From MED-G105 sp050331095 (GTDB lineage: Bacteria > Pseudomonadota > Alphaproteobacteria > Caulobacterales > Parvularculaceae), in contig JBHJHE010000013.1 of assembly GCA_050331095.1 (NCBI GenBank), positions 1 through 64,000 of the forward strand: DNA of 64,000 bases, in the 5' to 3' direction. Positions 15,779-24,169 of this stretch are shown one piece after another (position 1 is the first letter of the stretch; the number at the start of each line of letters is the position of its first letter). The notes beneath the pieces are model-generated. The model was not told the DNA's origin, searched no databases, and was given only the letters and a program-made list of their open reading frames with translations. The translations under genes were made by a program, and so were the position numbers.

Positions 15779-16231
15779 ATGACGAATGTTGAGGTTTTGC
15801 CGCGCGCTCTTGCGCCAACGATCCGGCCGCGAGCTGCTTTGGTCGTTGTTTCAATCGTCGCCTTGAGCGCGACGCTAACGCTCGGCGAGCCCGCCGCCCG
15901 CTACGACGCTGAACCGGACCTCGCGGTTCTCCTCCGCTCCATGGCGGTCCTGAAGCTGGCGTTCCTTGGCCCCCTAGCGGCGTTCGTCTGGACGCGCTTG
16001 TCGCGTCCCGTTACGGCGCGGCGCGCCGGCGCTTACGTTGCGGTCGTCGCGTCGGGCGTCATCGCGTTCGGACTGATTTTTCAACTCTCCGCCGTAGGGG
16101 CGGGCGCGGCGCTTTTTCACGGCGCGCTCGCGTCGTTCGTCGTCCTCGCCTGGCGAGAGCCCGACGCGACGATCGAAACGCTGGCGATCCTTTTCAATCG
16201 GCGACGATCGGCTAGTCGAACGCGCGGCTAG
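15779..16231 (+). CDS. Small hydrophobic membrane protein, unknown function
   Basis: This 150-residue protein has several predicted membrane segments (roughly residues 20-38, 58-75, 84-104 and 106-124) and a basic C-terminus (NRRRSASRTRG). I do not recognise the family. The ATG at 15779 has no obvious Shine-Dalgarno, but the long hydrophobic composition supports a real gene. It lies downstream of the puf terminator and upstream of a palindromic repeat. Whether it belongs to phototrophy is unknown. Confidence 0.6.
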   Translation: MTNVEVLPRALAPTIRPRAALVVVSIVALSATLTLGEPAARYDAEPDLAVLLRSMAVLKLAFLGPLAAFVWTRLSRPVTARRAGAYVAVVASGVIAFGLIFQLSAVGAGAALFHGALASFVVLAWREPDATIETLAILFNRRRSASRTRG

Positions 16232-16291
16232 GGCGCCGGGCGTTCATCCTGGATCGGGCGAAGATCGTCTCAGGCGCTCAAACCCTTGAAT

Positions 16292-16334
16292 CTAGAGCAT
16301 CCGACTGATTCAATCAGAAAACGGAATGCTCTAG
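16292..16334. repeat. Palindromic repeat element overlapping the 3' end of the hydrolase gene
   Basis: Outer arms CTAGAGCAT (16292-16300) and ATGCTCTAG (16326-16334) are perfectly complementary. An inner CTGATT/AATCAG pair gives a cruciform-like element. Intergenic palindromes with CTAGAGCAT ends are familiar in alphaproteobacterial genomes. It supplies the TAG stop of the minus-strand hydrolase gene (16331-16333), and may also act as a bidirectional hairpin terminator. Confidence 0.7.
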
Positions 16335-17164
16335 GACGTCTCCTGAAGCGCGTGGCGCAACGCCGATAGGACCGCTGCCGGATCTTCGAGCTGCGGCAGA
16401 TGTCCAAGCCGCGGCATCGCCGAGAACAGCTTCGCGCCCAGCCGCTCCTGAAGAGCGCGGCCGCGGGCGATCGGAATCCATGGATCATCCTCGCCCCAAA
16501 GGATCGCGGTCGGACATCGCATCTTTGGAAGCAGAGGTTCGAACGCGGCGGTGTAGCGCTCGTCCGCCTGGGCGAACTGACGATAAAAACTGACGCGTCC
16601 GTCGTCCGTCAGCCATGGCGAGACGAGGCCCTCGAAGTCGGCGGCGTCGACGTCGTTGACGAGCGCGCCCTTGACGTAGGCGCGGACAACGGCCTCGTGG
16701 ATGTGCGGCGGCAGGCCGAAGAAGGCGTCGACGTGCCGACCGACATGGTCGAAAAACGCCGAGCCCCAGGGCCGCATCGCGACGACGTTCATGAGCACGA
16801 GCTTCTCGAAGCCGACATCGCCGAGAAGATGCGCGCGCAACGTCGTCGCGCCGCCGAAATCATGTGCGACGACGATCGGTCGACGGAGCGAAAACGCGTC
16901 CATCATCTCTGCGAAAACGTCGCCCTGAACGTCGAGGCCCGTCGGCTGATCCGGGTCTTTCGCCGACCGCCCGTAACCCGGCATGTCGTACCACCAGACC
17001 CGAAAATCCCGCGCGAGATCGGGGATCAATCGTCTCCACGCGAACGACGACCAGGGCCAGCCGTGGGCGAGAACGAGATCCGGCCCGTCGCCCGCGCAAC
17101 CCGCAGCGACGACGCCGGCGCTGGTGTCGATCCGCTTGTGCAGCCGCCAGTCGTGCGACGCCAC
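16331..17164 (-). CDS. Alpha/beta hydrolase, haloalkane dehalogenase / epoxide hydrolase-like
   Basis: This 277-residue alpha/beta hydrolase has the HGWPWSS oxyanion motif. The nucleophile elbow VAHDFGGAT carries Asp rather than Ser, as in haloalkane dehalogenases, fluoroacetate dehalogenases and epoxide hydrolases. Further on are an acid region AILWGEDDPWIP and the late His in RLGHLPQLED. The substrate is unknown. It lies 24 nt beyond the hemA stop on the same strand, so it may be the distal gene of the bchF-hemA transcript. It is not a standard PGC gene. Its stop codon lies inside a palindromic repeat. Confidence 0.85.
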   Translation of the reverse strand: MASHDWRLHKRIDTSAGVVAAGCAGDGPDLVLAHGWPWSSFAWRRLIPDLARDFRVWWYDMPGYGRSAKDPDQPTGLDVQGDVFAEMMDAFSLRRPIVVAHDFGGATTLRAHLLGDVGFEKLVLMNVVAMRPWGSAFFDHVGRHVDAFFGLPPHIHEAVVRAYVKGALVNDVDAADFEGLVSPWLTDDGRVSFYRQFAQADERYTAAFEPLLPKMRCPTAILWGEDDPWIPIARGRALQERLGAKLFSAMPRLGHLPQLEDPAAVLSALRHALQETS

Positions 17165-17188
17165 GCGCGGCCCCGTTCGTCGCCCGCG

Positions 17189-18403
17189 CTACGCCACCGC
17201 GCGCGCGAGCGCGCATTGCGACCAGATCTCCGACAACGCGCGCACGAGGCGGTCAATGTCCGCATCCGAATGGACCGGGGACGGCGTGATGCGCAGCCGC
17301 TCCGTTCCCTTGGGCACGGTCGGATAGTTGATGGGCTGAACGTAAATACCGTGATGCTCCATCAGCCAGTCGCTGATCCACTTGCATTTGACCGGGTCCT
17401 TCACCATCACGGGCACGATGTGGCTCGGGTTCTCAAGCGTCGGGATGCCTATCGTCCGTAGCGCCGCCCGAACTTTTTCGACGCGCTCGCGCTGTCCGCG
17501 GCGTTCGACGTCGCTTTGTTTCAGATGGCGGATGCTCGCGCGCGCGCCGGCCGCGACGGCCGGCGGCAGAGCGGTCGTGAAGATAAAGCCGCTTGCGAAG
17601 CTGCGGACGAAATCGCACAGCGCTGTCGACGCCGCGATGTAGCCGCCCATCACCCCATAGGCTTTGCCGAGCGTGCCTTCGATGACCGTCAGCCGGTCCA
17701 TGAGGCCCTCTCGCTCGGCGATGCCGCCGCCGCGCGGGCCGTAAAGCCCGACGGCGTGGACCTCGTCGAGATAGGTCATCGCGCCGTAGGCGTCCGCGAG
17801 GTCGCAGAACGCCTCGATCGGCGCGATGTCCCCGTCCATGGAGTAGACGCTCTCGAAGGCGATGAGTTTCGGCGCGTCCGGATCAAGGTCGCGCAGGCGC
17901 CGTTCGAGATCGTCGGGGGCGTTGTGGGTGAAGATGTGTTTCTCGCAGCGGCTGTGGCGCACGCCCTCGATCATCGAGGCGTGGTTCAACGCGTCGGAGA
18001 GGACGATGCAGCCGGGGATCTTGCCGGCGAGCGGCGAGAGGCCCGCCCAGTTCGAGACGTAGCCGGAGGTGAAGAGAAGCGCCGCTTCCTTGCCGTGGAG
18101 GTCGGCGAGCTCCTTCTCCAGCAGCACGTGGTGGCGGTTCGTGCCGGAGATGTTCCGTGTGCCCCCAGCCCCGGCGCCGCACTCCTCAAGGGCGTCGTGC
18201 ATCGCTTGGAGAACCTTCGGGTGCTGGCCCATGCCGAGATAGTCGTTCGAGCACCAGACCGTCACGTTCTCGGGGCCAACGTCGCCGAAATTCGCAGCCC
18301 GCGGGAAATCGCCGGCGCGGCGCGCGATGTGCGCGAAGACGCGATAGTTCCCCTCGTCGTGGAGGGCGCTGAGGCGCGATCTGAAAAAGCTTTCGTAGTT
18401 CAT
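17189..18403 (-). CDS. hemA: 5-aminolevulinate synthase
   Basis: This is the PLP-dependent C4-pathway enzyme that condenses glycine and succinyl-CoA to 5-aminolevulinate, the first committed tetrapyrrole precursor. The product has 404 aa from MNYESFFRSRL. Substrate-loop GAGAGGTRNISGT, catalytic YLDEVHAVGLYGP, and PLP-lysine motif IEGTLGKAYG are present. The ATG at 18403 overlaps the stop of puhE (ATGA), which fixes the start. hemA at the end of the puh operon is a known PGC arrangement and ties precursor supply to pigment demand. Confidence 0.97.
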   Translation of the reverse strand: MNYESFFRSRLSALHDEGNYRVFAHIARRAGDFPRAANFGDVGPENVTVWCSNDYLGMGQHPKVLQAMHDALEECGAGAGGTRNISGTNRHHVLLEKELADLHGKEAALLFTSGYVSNWAGLSPLAGKIPGCIVLSDALNHASMIEGVRHSRCEKHIFTHNAPDDLERRLRDLDPDAPKLIAFESVYSMDGDIAPIEAFCDLADAYGAMTYLDEVHAVGLYGPRGGGIAEREGLMDRLTVIEGTLGKAYGVMGGYIAASTALCDFVRSFASGFIFTTALPPAVAAGARASIRHLKQSDVERRGQRERVEKVRAALRTIGIPTLENPSHIVPVMVKDPVKCKWISDWLMEHHGIYVQPINYPTVPKGTERLRITPSPVHSDADIDRLVRALSEIWSQCALARAVA

Positions 18404-19209
18404 GGCTCTCTCCAGCGAGTGGGCGCGTTCGCGTCGCGCTGCGGCGTCGATTGAAGTTGCGGGGCGGCCCAGCGCCACAACGCCCCGTCAGGCAGGGGCA
18501 GCGCTAGGGCCAGGTGTTCGATGACGGCGAGGCCTGCGAGCGTCGACAGCAGCCACAGGCCCGTCGCTTCGAAGGAGCCGGCGGGCGCGCCCGCGGCGAG
18601 GGCGACGAGCCCCGCAGCGACGGACGTCGTCGCGGCGAGGGCGAAGGGCCAGAAAGCGACGTTGCGTTGCCGGCTGAAGTACGTGCGCAGGTAATCGAGA
18701 TGTCGCGGCAGGAACGCCTCGGTCACGTGCGGCGCGCCGAAGAAGATCACCAGTTTGGCGCTGAGGCGCATGCCCCAAAGGAGGAAGAACGTCCACGCGG
18801 CGACCGTGTTCGCCGCGCCCCAGCTCAGCGCCGCGATGATAAGCCCATGGCCGGCGATCGCGAGCTCGTGGTGCAGACCGGTCTCGGCCGAGACGACGAA
18901 CCGACGCCACGGCGGCAGGCCGCTGGGGCAATCCGTTTTACGCGGACCGCTGACGAAACCGAGAAGGAACATGATCTCGTGCCACGCCCATAAGAGCAGC
19001 CCGGCGCCGAAGCCCGCATAGGCCGCGCTGACGCTGGCCTCGTCGCGCAGCGCGATCAGCAGGATCGTCGCCGCGCCGAGCGCGAACGTCGCCGCCAGGC
19101 CGATTGAGGCGTGCGCCCCGCGGGGGCGGGCGACGAGCCACATCACCACGCCGGTGCTCAGCCACCAGAGCAACGTCGCGACGATAACGGGGAGGGCGAA
19201 TTCAGCCAT
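18400..19209 (-). CDS. puhE: PuhE, photosynthetic complex putative assembly protein (DUF3623)
   Basis: This is a 269-residue polytopic membrane protein with about seven hydrophobic segments. The family-typical sequences WAWHEIMFLLGFVSGPRK and HHELAIAGHGLIIAAL are seen. PuhE homologues lie between acsF and hemA and influence reaction-centre assembly or bacteriochlorophyll synthesis in Rhodobacter. The biochemical role is not known. The gene overlaps hemA by 4 nt, and 27 nt separate it from acsF. Confidence 0.93.
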   Translation of the reverse strand: MAEFALPVIVATLLWWLSTGVVMWLVARPRGAHASIGLAATFALGAATILLIALRDEASVSAAYAGFGAGLLLWAWHEIMFLLGFVSGPRKTDCPSGLPPWRRFVVSAETGLHHELAIAGHGLIIAALSWGAANTVAAWTFFLLWGMRLSAKLVIFFGAPHVTEAFLPRHLDYLRTYFSRQRNVAFWPFALAATTSVAAGLVALAAGAPAGSFEATGLWLLSTLAGLAVIEHLALALPLPDGALWRWAAPQLQSTPQRDANAPTRWREP

Positions 19210-19236
19210 CGGATCCTGTTCTTGATGCGCGCTGCG

Positions 19237-20301
19237 TCACCAGACGGGCGCGAGGCGCACGTCCGCCGGAGCTTCGTTCTTTTTGACTGGCAGGAAGTAG
19301 AGCCCGGCGAAGGCGACGAATGCGGACAATGCTGACGCCGCCTGACGCGCCCTGCCGACGATCCCGCCCTGTCGCTTGGCGTCTTCCAATGCGTCAGCGG
19401 CGCGGCGCACGCGCTCCAACCCGCGCGCGAAAGCGGGGTTGTCGAGATCGATCTCCACAGGGAAGACCTGGCGGGCGATCTCGTTGCAGGTGCGGAACAC
19501 CTTCTCGTCATACGCCGTCGGGGCGAGCCCGAGCGCGGCGTGAAACGCCGGCCGGCGATGGTCGCGTACGTACATCGTCGCGTAGACGGCGAGGAGAAAG
19601 AACCGGATCCACAGTTTGTTCGCGCCGCGGAGATATTTTGGGTCCGCGCGCATCAGGAGCGCAAAGGCTTCGCCGTGGCGGAATTCGTCGTTACACCACT
19701 CTTCGAACCATTTGAAGATCGGGTGGAAGCGCAGTTCCGGGTGACGCTCAAGCTGGCGGAAGATCGTGATGTAGCGTGCGTAGCCGATCTTTTCGGACAG
19801 GTAGACGCTGTAGAAAATGAACTTCGGCTTGAAGAAGGTGTACTTCTTCGTCTTCGTTAGGAAGCCGAGATCGACGCCGATGCCGAAATCTTTGAGGACG
19901 TGGTTGATGAAGCCGGCGTGGCGCGCCTCGTCGCGGCTCATGTATTTGAAGAGCGCCTTGACGTCAGGATTTTCGACGCGTTTGGCGATCTCCTTGTAAA
20001 GGACGCAGCCCGAAAATTCGGCCGTCAAAGAGCTGACGAGGAAGTCGACGAACTCGTCGCGCAATTGCGGCTCAAGCGTGTCGAGAATGTCGTCGAATTC
20101 ATCCGTGCGCTGGAAGTGGCCCTTGTTCGGGTCCGCTTCGAACTCGCGCATGAGCGCATCCCAGTCCTTGCGCACGGCGCCGACGTCGAGAGCGTCCATC
20201 TCATCGAAGTCAGTGGTGTAGAAGCGAGGGCTCAGCGCCGTGTTTTCAAGGGCGGCGGCGTTGGTGTCGTATCCGCGCGTCGCGGCGTCGGCGGTCGTCA
20301 T
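19237..20301 (-). CDS. acsF: Mg-protoporphyrin IX monomethyl ester (oxidative) cyclase
   Basis: AcsF is the diiron, O2-dependent enzyme that forms the isocyclic E ring of (bacterio)chlorophylls. The product has 354 aa. Diiron-ligand motifs are evident: EFSGCVLYKEIAKR, DEARHAGFINH and CNDEFRHGEAF. The oxygen-independent cyclase bchE is not seen in the window, so pigment synthesis here appears to need oxygen. The start overlaps the preceding small orf by 4 nt (ATGA). Confidence 0.97.
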   Translation of the reverse strand: MTTADAATRGYDTNAAALENTALSPRFYTTDFDEMDALDVGAVRKDWDALMREFEADPNKGHFQRTDEFDDILDTLEPQLRDEFVDFLVSSLTAEFSGCVLYKEIAKRVENPDVKALFKYMSRDEARHAGFINHVLKDFGIGVDLGFLTKTKKYTFFKPKFIFYSVYLSEKIGYARYITIFRQLERHPELRFHPIFKWFEEWCNDEFRHGEAFALLMRADPKYLRGANKLWIRFFLLAVYATMYVRDHRRPAFHAALGLAPTAYDEKVFRTCNEIARQVFPVEIDLDNPAFARGLERVRRAADALEDAKRQGGIVGRARQAASALSAFVAFAGLYFLPVKKNEAPADVRLAPVW

Positions 20302-20588
20302 TTGAGGATCCCTTCCGAAAAGCTGACTTCGTAAAGCTCCGTCAGCAGGCCCATCGATTTGACTTTGGTGAACATGCGTCGCAGAGGCCCGGCGCGTTCA
20401 ATGCGCGCGACGCGATCGAACGTAGCGCTCTCGCCGAACGCCACTTTGATCGGCGCGCCGAAGACGGTCACACGGTCGCCGACGTCGGGCTCGACGCCGC
20501 CGGCGAGGGCGACATGCGCTTCAAGCGATTCGTCGTCGCACCGTACGGTGACCGTGCATGGCGTCGTAAAGCGGCGGCCCGCGATCAT
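20298..20588 (-). CDS. Small conserved PGC protein between puhC and acsF
   Basis: This soluble 96-residue protein of unknown function has a C-terminal half reading MFTKVKSMGLLTELYEVSFSEG. Small proteins of this size occupy the same puhC-acsF slot in many proteobacterial PGCs. It overlaps both neighbours by 4 nt, so expression is tightly coupled. An N-terminal beta-rich segment (RFTTPCTVTVRC) is visible. No catalytic motif was recognised. Confidence 0.82.
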   Translation of the reverse strand: MIAGRRFTTPCTVTVRCDDESLEAHVALAGGVEPDVGDRVTVFGAPIKVAFGESATFDRVARIERAGPLRRMFTKVKSMGLLTELYEVSFSEGILK

Positions 20589-21064
20589 CTTGGCGCTCCG
20601 TCTGTATCTAGAAGAAGCGCGAACTGCGCGCGATTGTCGTCGCCGAACGCGTCAAGGCCGATGCGTTTGCCGGTGGCGACGTCTTCAAGGACGAGCATTT
20701 CGCCCTCCATGAGCTTCAGATGGAAGGGCGCTTCGGAGCCGATCTCGGCCATGCGCCGCGAATGGGCGAGGCCGCGCAGCGCCGTGCGCACGAAGCCGCC
20801 CTCGCCGGGCGCGTAGGTGTGAACGGTCGCCTCGCTGTCCCATTCGCGCACGACGACGCCGCCGTCCGCGGCGTCGCTGAACGTCAGGCTGCGCATTTCA
20901 AGGACAGGCGTCGCGGCGTGGCGGAGGTCGCCTTGCTTGTCGGCGTCGGAAAGCATCGCCGCCGCGACGACGAAGGCGAGCAGCGCGCCGCCGCCCACCT
21001 TGAGCGGCGTTGGCATAATCTCGACGGGCCGGTGGGGCGGCTGCGGACGATCAGGCGTCGACAT
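20585..21064 (-). CDS. puhC: PuhC, photosynthetic complex assembly protein
   Basis: This 159-residue protein has a short cytoplasmic N-terminus, one membrane anchor (about residues 22-38) and a periplasmic domain beginning around RSLTFSDAADGGVVV. PuhC is required for efficient assembly of the LH1-reaction-centre complex in Rhodobacter. The region RGLAHSRRMAEIGSEAPF is typical of the family. It overlaps the downstream small orf by 4 nt. Confidence 0.93.
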   Translation of the reverse strand: MSTPDRPQPPHRPVEIMPTPLKVGGGALLAFVVAAAMLSDADKQGDLRHAATPVLEMRSLTFSDAADGGVVVREWDSEATVHTYAPGEGGFVRTALRGLAHSRRMAEIGSEAPFHLKLMEGEMLVLEDVATGKRIGLDAFGDDNRAQFALLLDTDGAPR

Positions 21065-21094
21065 CTATCGCGTCTCCTTTTTTCTCGCTGCGCG

Positions 21095-21781
21095 TCAGGC
21101 GACGGCGACTTGTTCGCGTCCGTCGGGCGCGCCGGCGTCCGGTTGCGGGCTCGGCGCGTCGAGCGACACGCGCGCGGGGGCGTTCGCCTTCATGGCGTCG
21201 GCGAAAGCGCGGGCCGCGTCCTCCGCCTGCGGAATCGCCCGGAACGTCGGCTGCGTCCGCGCGAAGCGGAACGGGCGCGCATGCGGCCATAAGTGAAGAT
21301 AAGGAATGGCCCCGCGTTTCGGGTCGTGATTGAGGGCGAGCGCCAAGTTGCCGACCCCGCCCCGGCGCAACTGCAGGGAGGCCGCCGAAATCATCGCAAA
21401 CGGAAGATTGACGTACTTCCTGATCGCCGCCCCGTGCCGGATGACGACGCGCCGGTTGGTTACAGTGTAGACGGTGGCGCGCGCCATTGCGGCGGCGAGG
21501 ACGATGATCACGGCGGCGGCGAGGCAGAACATGCCGAAAGCCATGATCGCCGCGTCGGTCGCGGCCTGCGCGCCTTCGCCGGCGGCGAGGCCGCCGACGA
21601 TGCGCCAGGCGGTGGCGATGGCGAAGTAGGCGGCGATCCAGGGCAGGCGAAACGCGTCAACGGCGAGCGCCAATGCGTTCGGTCGACCGCGCCAGATCAC
21701 GCGTTCGCCTTGGGGAAGGGTCTCGGGGAGCCCAAGAACGGGCTCGCCCGCGACGTCTTCTTCGTCGTGGAAGAGGTCCAT
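21095..21781 (-). CDS. puhB: PuhB, reaction-centre assembly factor with bacterial PH domain
   Basis: The product has 228 aa. GERVIWRGRPNALALAVDAFR near the N-terminus is followed by two or three membrane segments and a bacterial pleckstrin-like domain (YTVTNRRVVIRHGAA, NLPFAMI). PuhB aids assembly of the reaction centre in Rhodobacter. The family and position directly after puhA agree. The Ala/Pro-rich C-terminal tail is probably disordered. Confidence 0.94.
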   Translation of the reverse strand: MDLFHDEEDVAGEPVLGLPETLPQGERVIWRGRPNALALAVDAFRLPWIAAYFAIATAWRIVGGLAAGEGAQAATDAAIMAFGMFCLAAAVIIVLAAAMARATVYTVTNRRVVIRHGAAIRKYVNLPFAMISAASLQLRRGGVGNLALALNHDPKRGAIPYLHLWPHARPFRFARTQPTFRAIPQAEDAARAFADAMKANAPARVSLDAPSPQPDAGAPDGREQVAVA

Positions 21782-21794
21782 GGCGCGTAGCTCC

Positions 21795-22577
21795 TTACGC
21801 GAACGATTCTGCGCGCGACGGCGTCGCGTAGAGCTTGCCGCCGCCGAAATAGCCCGAGATCTTGTCTTCTTCGAGCCGGGTCACCTGGTCCGGTTTCTTC
21901 GTCGTCGGAACGTTGGCGAATTGCCCGCCGAGGATGGCGTCGACGCTGACCCGGCGGTTCTTGCCTTCGACGAGCGCAAAGGGCATCGGCAGAAGAATGC
22001 GCTTCTCAACCGCGCCGCCGCTCAGTTTGACTTCGAGGTAGCGGATCATCGCCTCGGAGCGGTCGATCCAGAGGTCGACCACCTCGCCGGCCTCGACGCC
22101 ATCGACGCCGACGACCGCCATGCCCCGCGGGTCCGGATCGCCTTTGGCGACTTCATAGCCGTCGCCGAGGCGGAACGGAACGATCCGCGGGCGGCCGTCG
22201 TCGGTGAGGTCCGGCACGTCGTCGCGTTCGGCGTAGGCCGCCGGGCCGACGCCGTCGCGCATCGGATCGCCTGTCGGCGCATAAGGCGCGCCGGGCCACG
22301 CCGCGGCGCGTTTCAGCGCATGGCGACGCTGGTCGCGCTTGCCGTGTTCGAGCTCCACGTCGCCGCGATTGTGCGGCAAACGGAAGATCTTCTTGGGCAA
22401 GTACCAGTTAAGGCCGCTGTCCTCCAAAGAGCCGTCTGTGTCGGTCTCCAGTGGATAGCCTTCACGCCGGCTTTCCGCCTGCAGATAGAAGACGAGGCCG
22501 AAGAAGAACAGGGTGAACAACCACAAGCTCACGTCCACCAGATCGATGCCGGGGACGAATTGACCGCCGAAAATCAT
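21795..22577 (-). CDS. puhA: Photosynthetic reaction centre H subunit
   Basis: This is the H subunit, 260 aa, with a single N-terminal transmembrane helix (VDVSLWLFTLFFFGLVFYL) and a cytoplasmic PRC-barrel domain (residues about 100-245). Family signatures include REGYPLE, PFRLGDGYEVAKGDPDPRG, VVDLWIDRSEAMIRYLEV and GQFANVP. It caps the cytoplasmic side of L/M and gates proton delivery to QB. It is intact, in contrast to the odd pufL/pufM organisation. Confidence 0.97.
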   Translation of the reverse strand: MIFGGQFVPGIDLVDVSLWLFTLFFFGLVFYLQAESRREGYPLETDTDGSLEDSGLNWYLPKKIFRLPHNRGDVELEHGKRDQRRHALKRAAAWPGAPYAPTGDPMRDGVGPAAYAERDDVPDLTDDGRPRIVPFRLGDGYEVAKGDPDPRGMAVVGVDGVEAGEVVDLWIDRSEAMIRYLEVKLSGGAVEKRILLPMPFALVEGKNRRVSVDAILGGQFANVPTTKKPDQVTRLEEDKISGYFGGGKLYATPSRAESFA

Positions 22578-22633
22578 AAGGCAAGCTCCTCTCGTTCAGG
22601 GTCGTTTCTCATTCGCGTCTCCAATCCTTCCGT

Positions 22634-24169
22634 TCACGCCGGATAGGCGGGCAAGACGGCGGGGGAGGGCGAAACGGTCGATCGTGCGTGTCGCGCCAGT
22701 GGGCCGATGGCGGCGAGCGTCGCGAACAGCAGCAGAATTTCGAGGTGGTAAACGAAGACATAGCCTGCCGCGTGCGAAGAGAAGGCGGGGCCGAGCCGAC
22801 CGGCTTCAGCGAGGGCGCCGAGGCCGTCACGCAAGGCGCCGCCTAGCGCGGCCGCCGCGCCGGCGGCCGTCGCTTGCGCCGCGCCCCAGGCGCCGAGCGT
22901 TAAACCGCTGTCGATGGGGGAGCGGCCGCCGCGTGGCTTGGCGATCGCCATCAGCGCGACAAGCGTGCACACGGAAAAAACGCCGCCGCCAAAGCCTGCG
23001 AGGGCGACGCCGACGCGGAAGAGCGCGACGGACCGGATCGGCTCTGCGAGGATCACCGCCGCAAACGCAAGCACGCCGACGAGGAGGCCGACGCTCGCGA
23101 GGCGGTGGGGCTCCGCGCCGTTCGTCAGCCGCTGCGCGGCGACGGCGAAACCGGCGAGCCCGCCCGCAGCGATCAACGCCGTCAACATTGTCGTTTCGCT
23201 GACCGTGAGGCCAAGCGCCTCGCCGCCGTAGGGCTCGAGCAGAACGTCCTGCATGCCAAAGGCCGCCGCGCCGAGGGCGACGGCGACAAGCGCGCGGATC
23301 GCGCCGGGCGCGGCGGCGAGTTCGGACCAGGCGTCGGCGAAGCGACGCGTCGGCGCGGGCTGCGCGCGCTCGTTGGCGCTGCGGCCTTCCTGGCGCCACA
23401 GGGCGGCGGCGTTCAGGATCAACGTCAGAACCGCCGCGCCCTGAACGATCTGAATGAGCCGAACGGGCGTGAACGGATTTAGGAGCCATCCGAAGACGAG
23501 GGCGCTCGCGGTCATGGCGAGCAGCAGCGCGACATAGAGAAGCGCGACGGCGCGCGGGCGGGCGGACGCCGGAACGACGTCGCAGGCGAGGGCGAGGCCC
23601 GCCGTCTGGGTCGTATGGACGCCGGCGCCGATCAGGAGGAACGAAAGTCCCGCTGCGGCCGCGCCGATCGTCTCGGGGCGGACGGCTTCGCCGAAAAGCG
23701 CGATTCCGCCTGCCGCGTCGCCTGACAAAATGAGAAGCGCGAACGGCGCAACGGCGAGCCCGCCGAACTGAAGCATGGCGCCGAACCAGATATAGGGCGC
23801 GCGTCGCCAGCCGAAGGCGGACCGGTGTCCGTCCGAGCGATGGCCGATAAGCGCGCGCGCCGGCGCGACGAGAACGGGGGCGGCGATCATCGCGGCGACG
23901 AGCCAGGCCGGCACGCCGAGTTCGACGATCATCACGCGGTTGAGCGCGCCGGTCGTAAGCGCGAGCCCCATGCCGACGGCGACCTGGAACAGCGAGAGGC
24001 GCAAAAGGCGCGACAAAGGCAGGTCCGCCGAGGCCACTCGGGCGAACGGCGCGATCTTCGCGGCGAACGCGAGCCAAGCAGCCTTGACTTCGGCGGCCCG
24101 GAACTCGGGCGCTTGAGCTTCCGCCTCGCGCGATCGCCGCGCGGCGCTTATGTGGGCGCGCCCCGTCAC
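22634..24169 (-). CDS. lhaA: LhaA, PucC/BCD-family membrane protein for LH1 assembly
   Basis: This 511-residue major-facilitator-like protein of the PucC/LhaA (BCD) family has about 12 membrane helices. Family segments include LTTGALNRVMIVELGVPAWL, LIGHRSDGHRSAFGWRRAPY and AFGMQDVLLEPYGGEALG. LhaA promotes assembly of LH1, possibly by delivering bacteriochlorophyll. The start overlaps bchM by 4 nt. Relative to bch2 downstream of bchG it is a second, divergent family member in the window. Confidence 0.95.
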   Translation of the reverse strand: MTGRAHISAARRSREAEAQAPEFRAAEVKAAWLAFAAKIAPFARVASADLPLSRLLRLSLFQVAVGMGLALTTGALNRVMIVELGVPAWLVAAMIAAPVLVAPARALIGHRSDGHRSAFGWRRAPYIWFGAMLQFGGLAVAPFALLILSGDAAGGIALFGEAVRPETIGAAAAGLSFLLIGAGVHTTQTAGLALACDVVPASARPRAVALLYVALLLAMTASALVFGWLLNPFTPVRLIQIVQGAAVLTLILNAAALWRQEGRSANERAQPAPTRRFADAWSELAAAPGAIRALVAVALGAAAFGMQDVLLEPYGGEALGLTVSETTMLTALIAAGGLAGFAVAAQRLTNGAEPHRLASVGLLVGVLAFAAVILAEPIRSVALFRVGVALAGFGGGVFSVCTLVALMAIAKPRGGRSPIDSGLTLGAWGAAQATAAGAAAALGGALRDGLGALAEAGRLGPAFSSHAAGYVFVYHLEILLLFATLAAIGPLARHARSTVSPSPAVLPAYPA

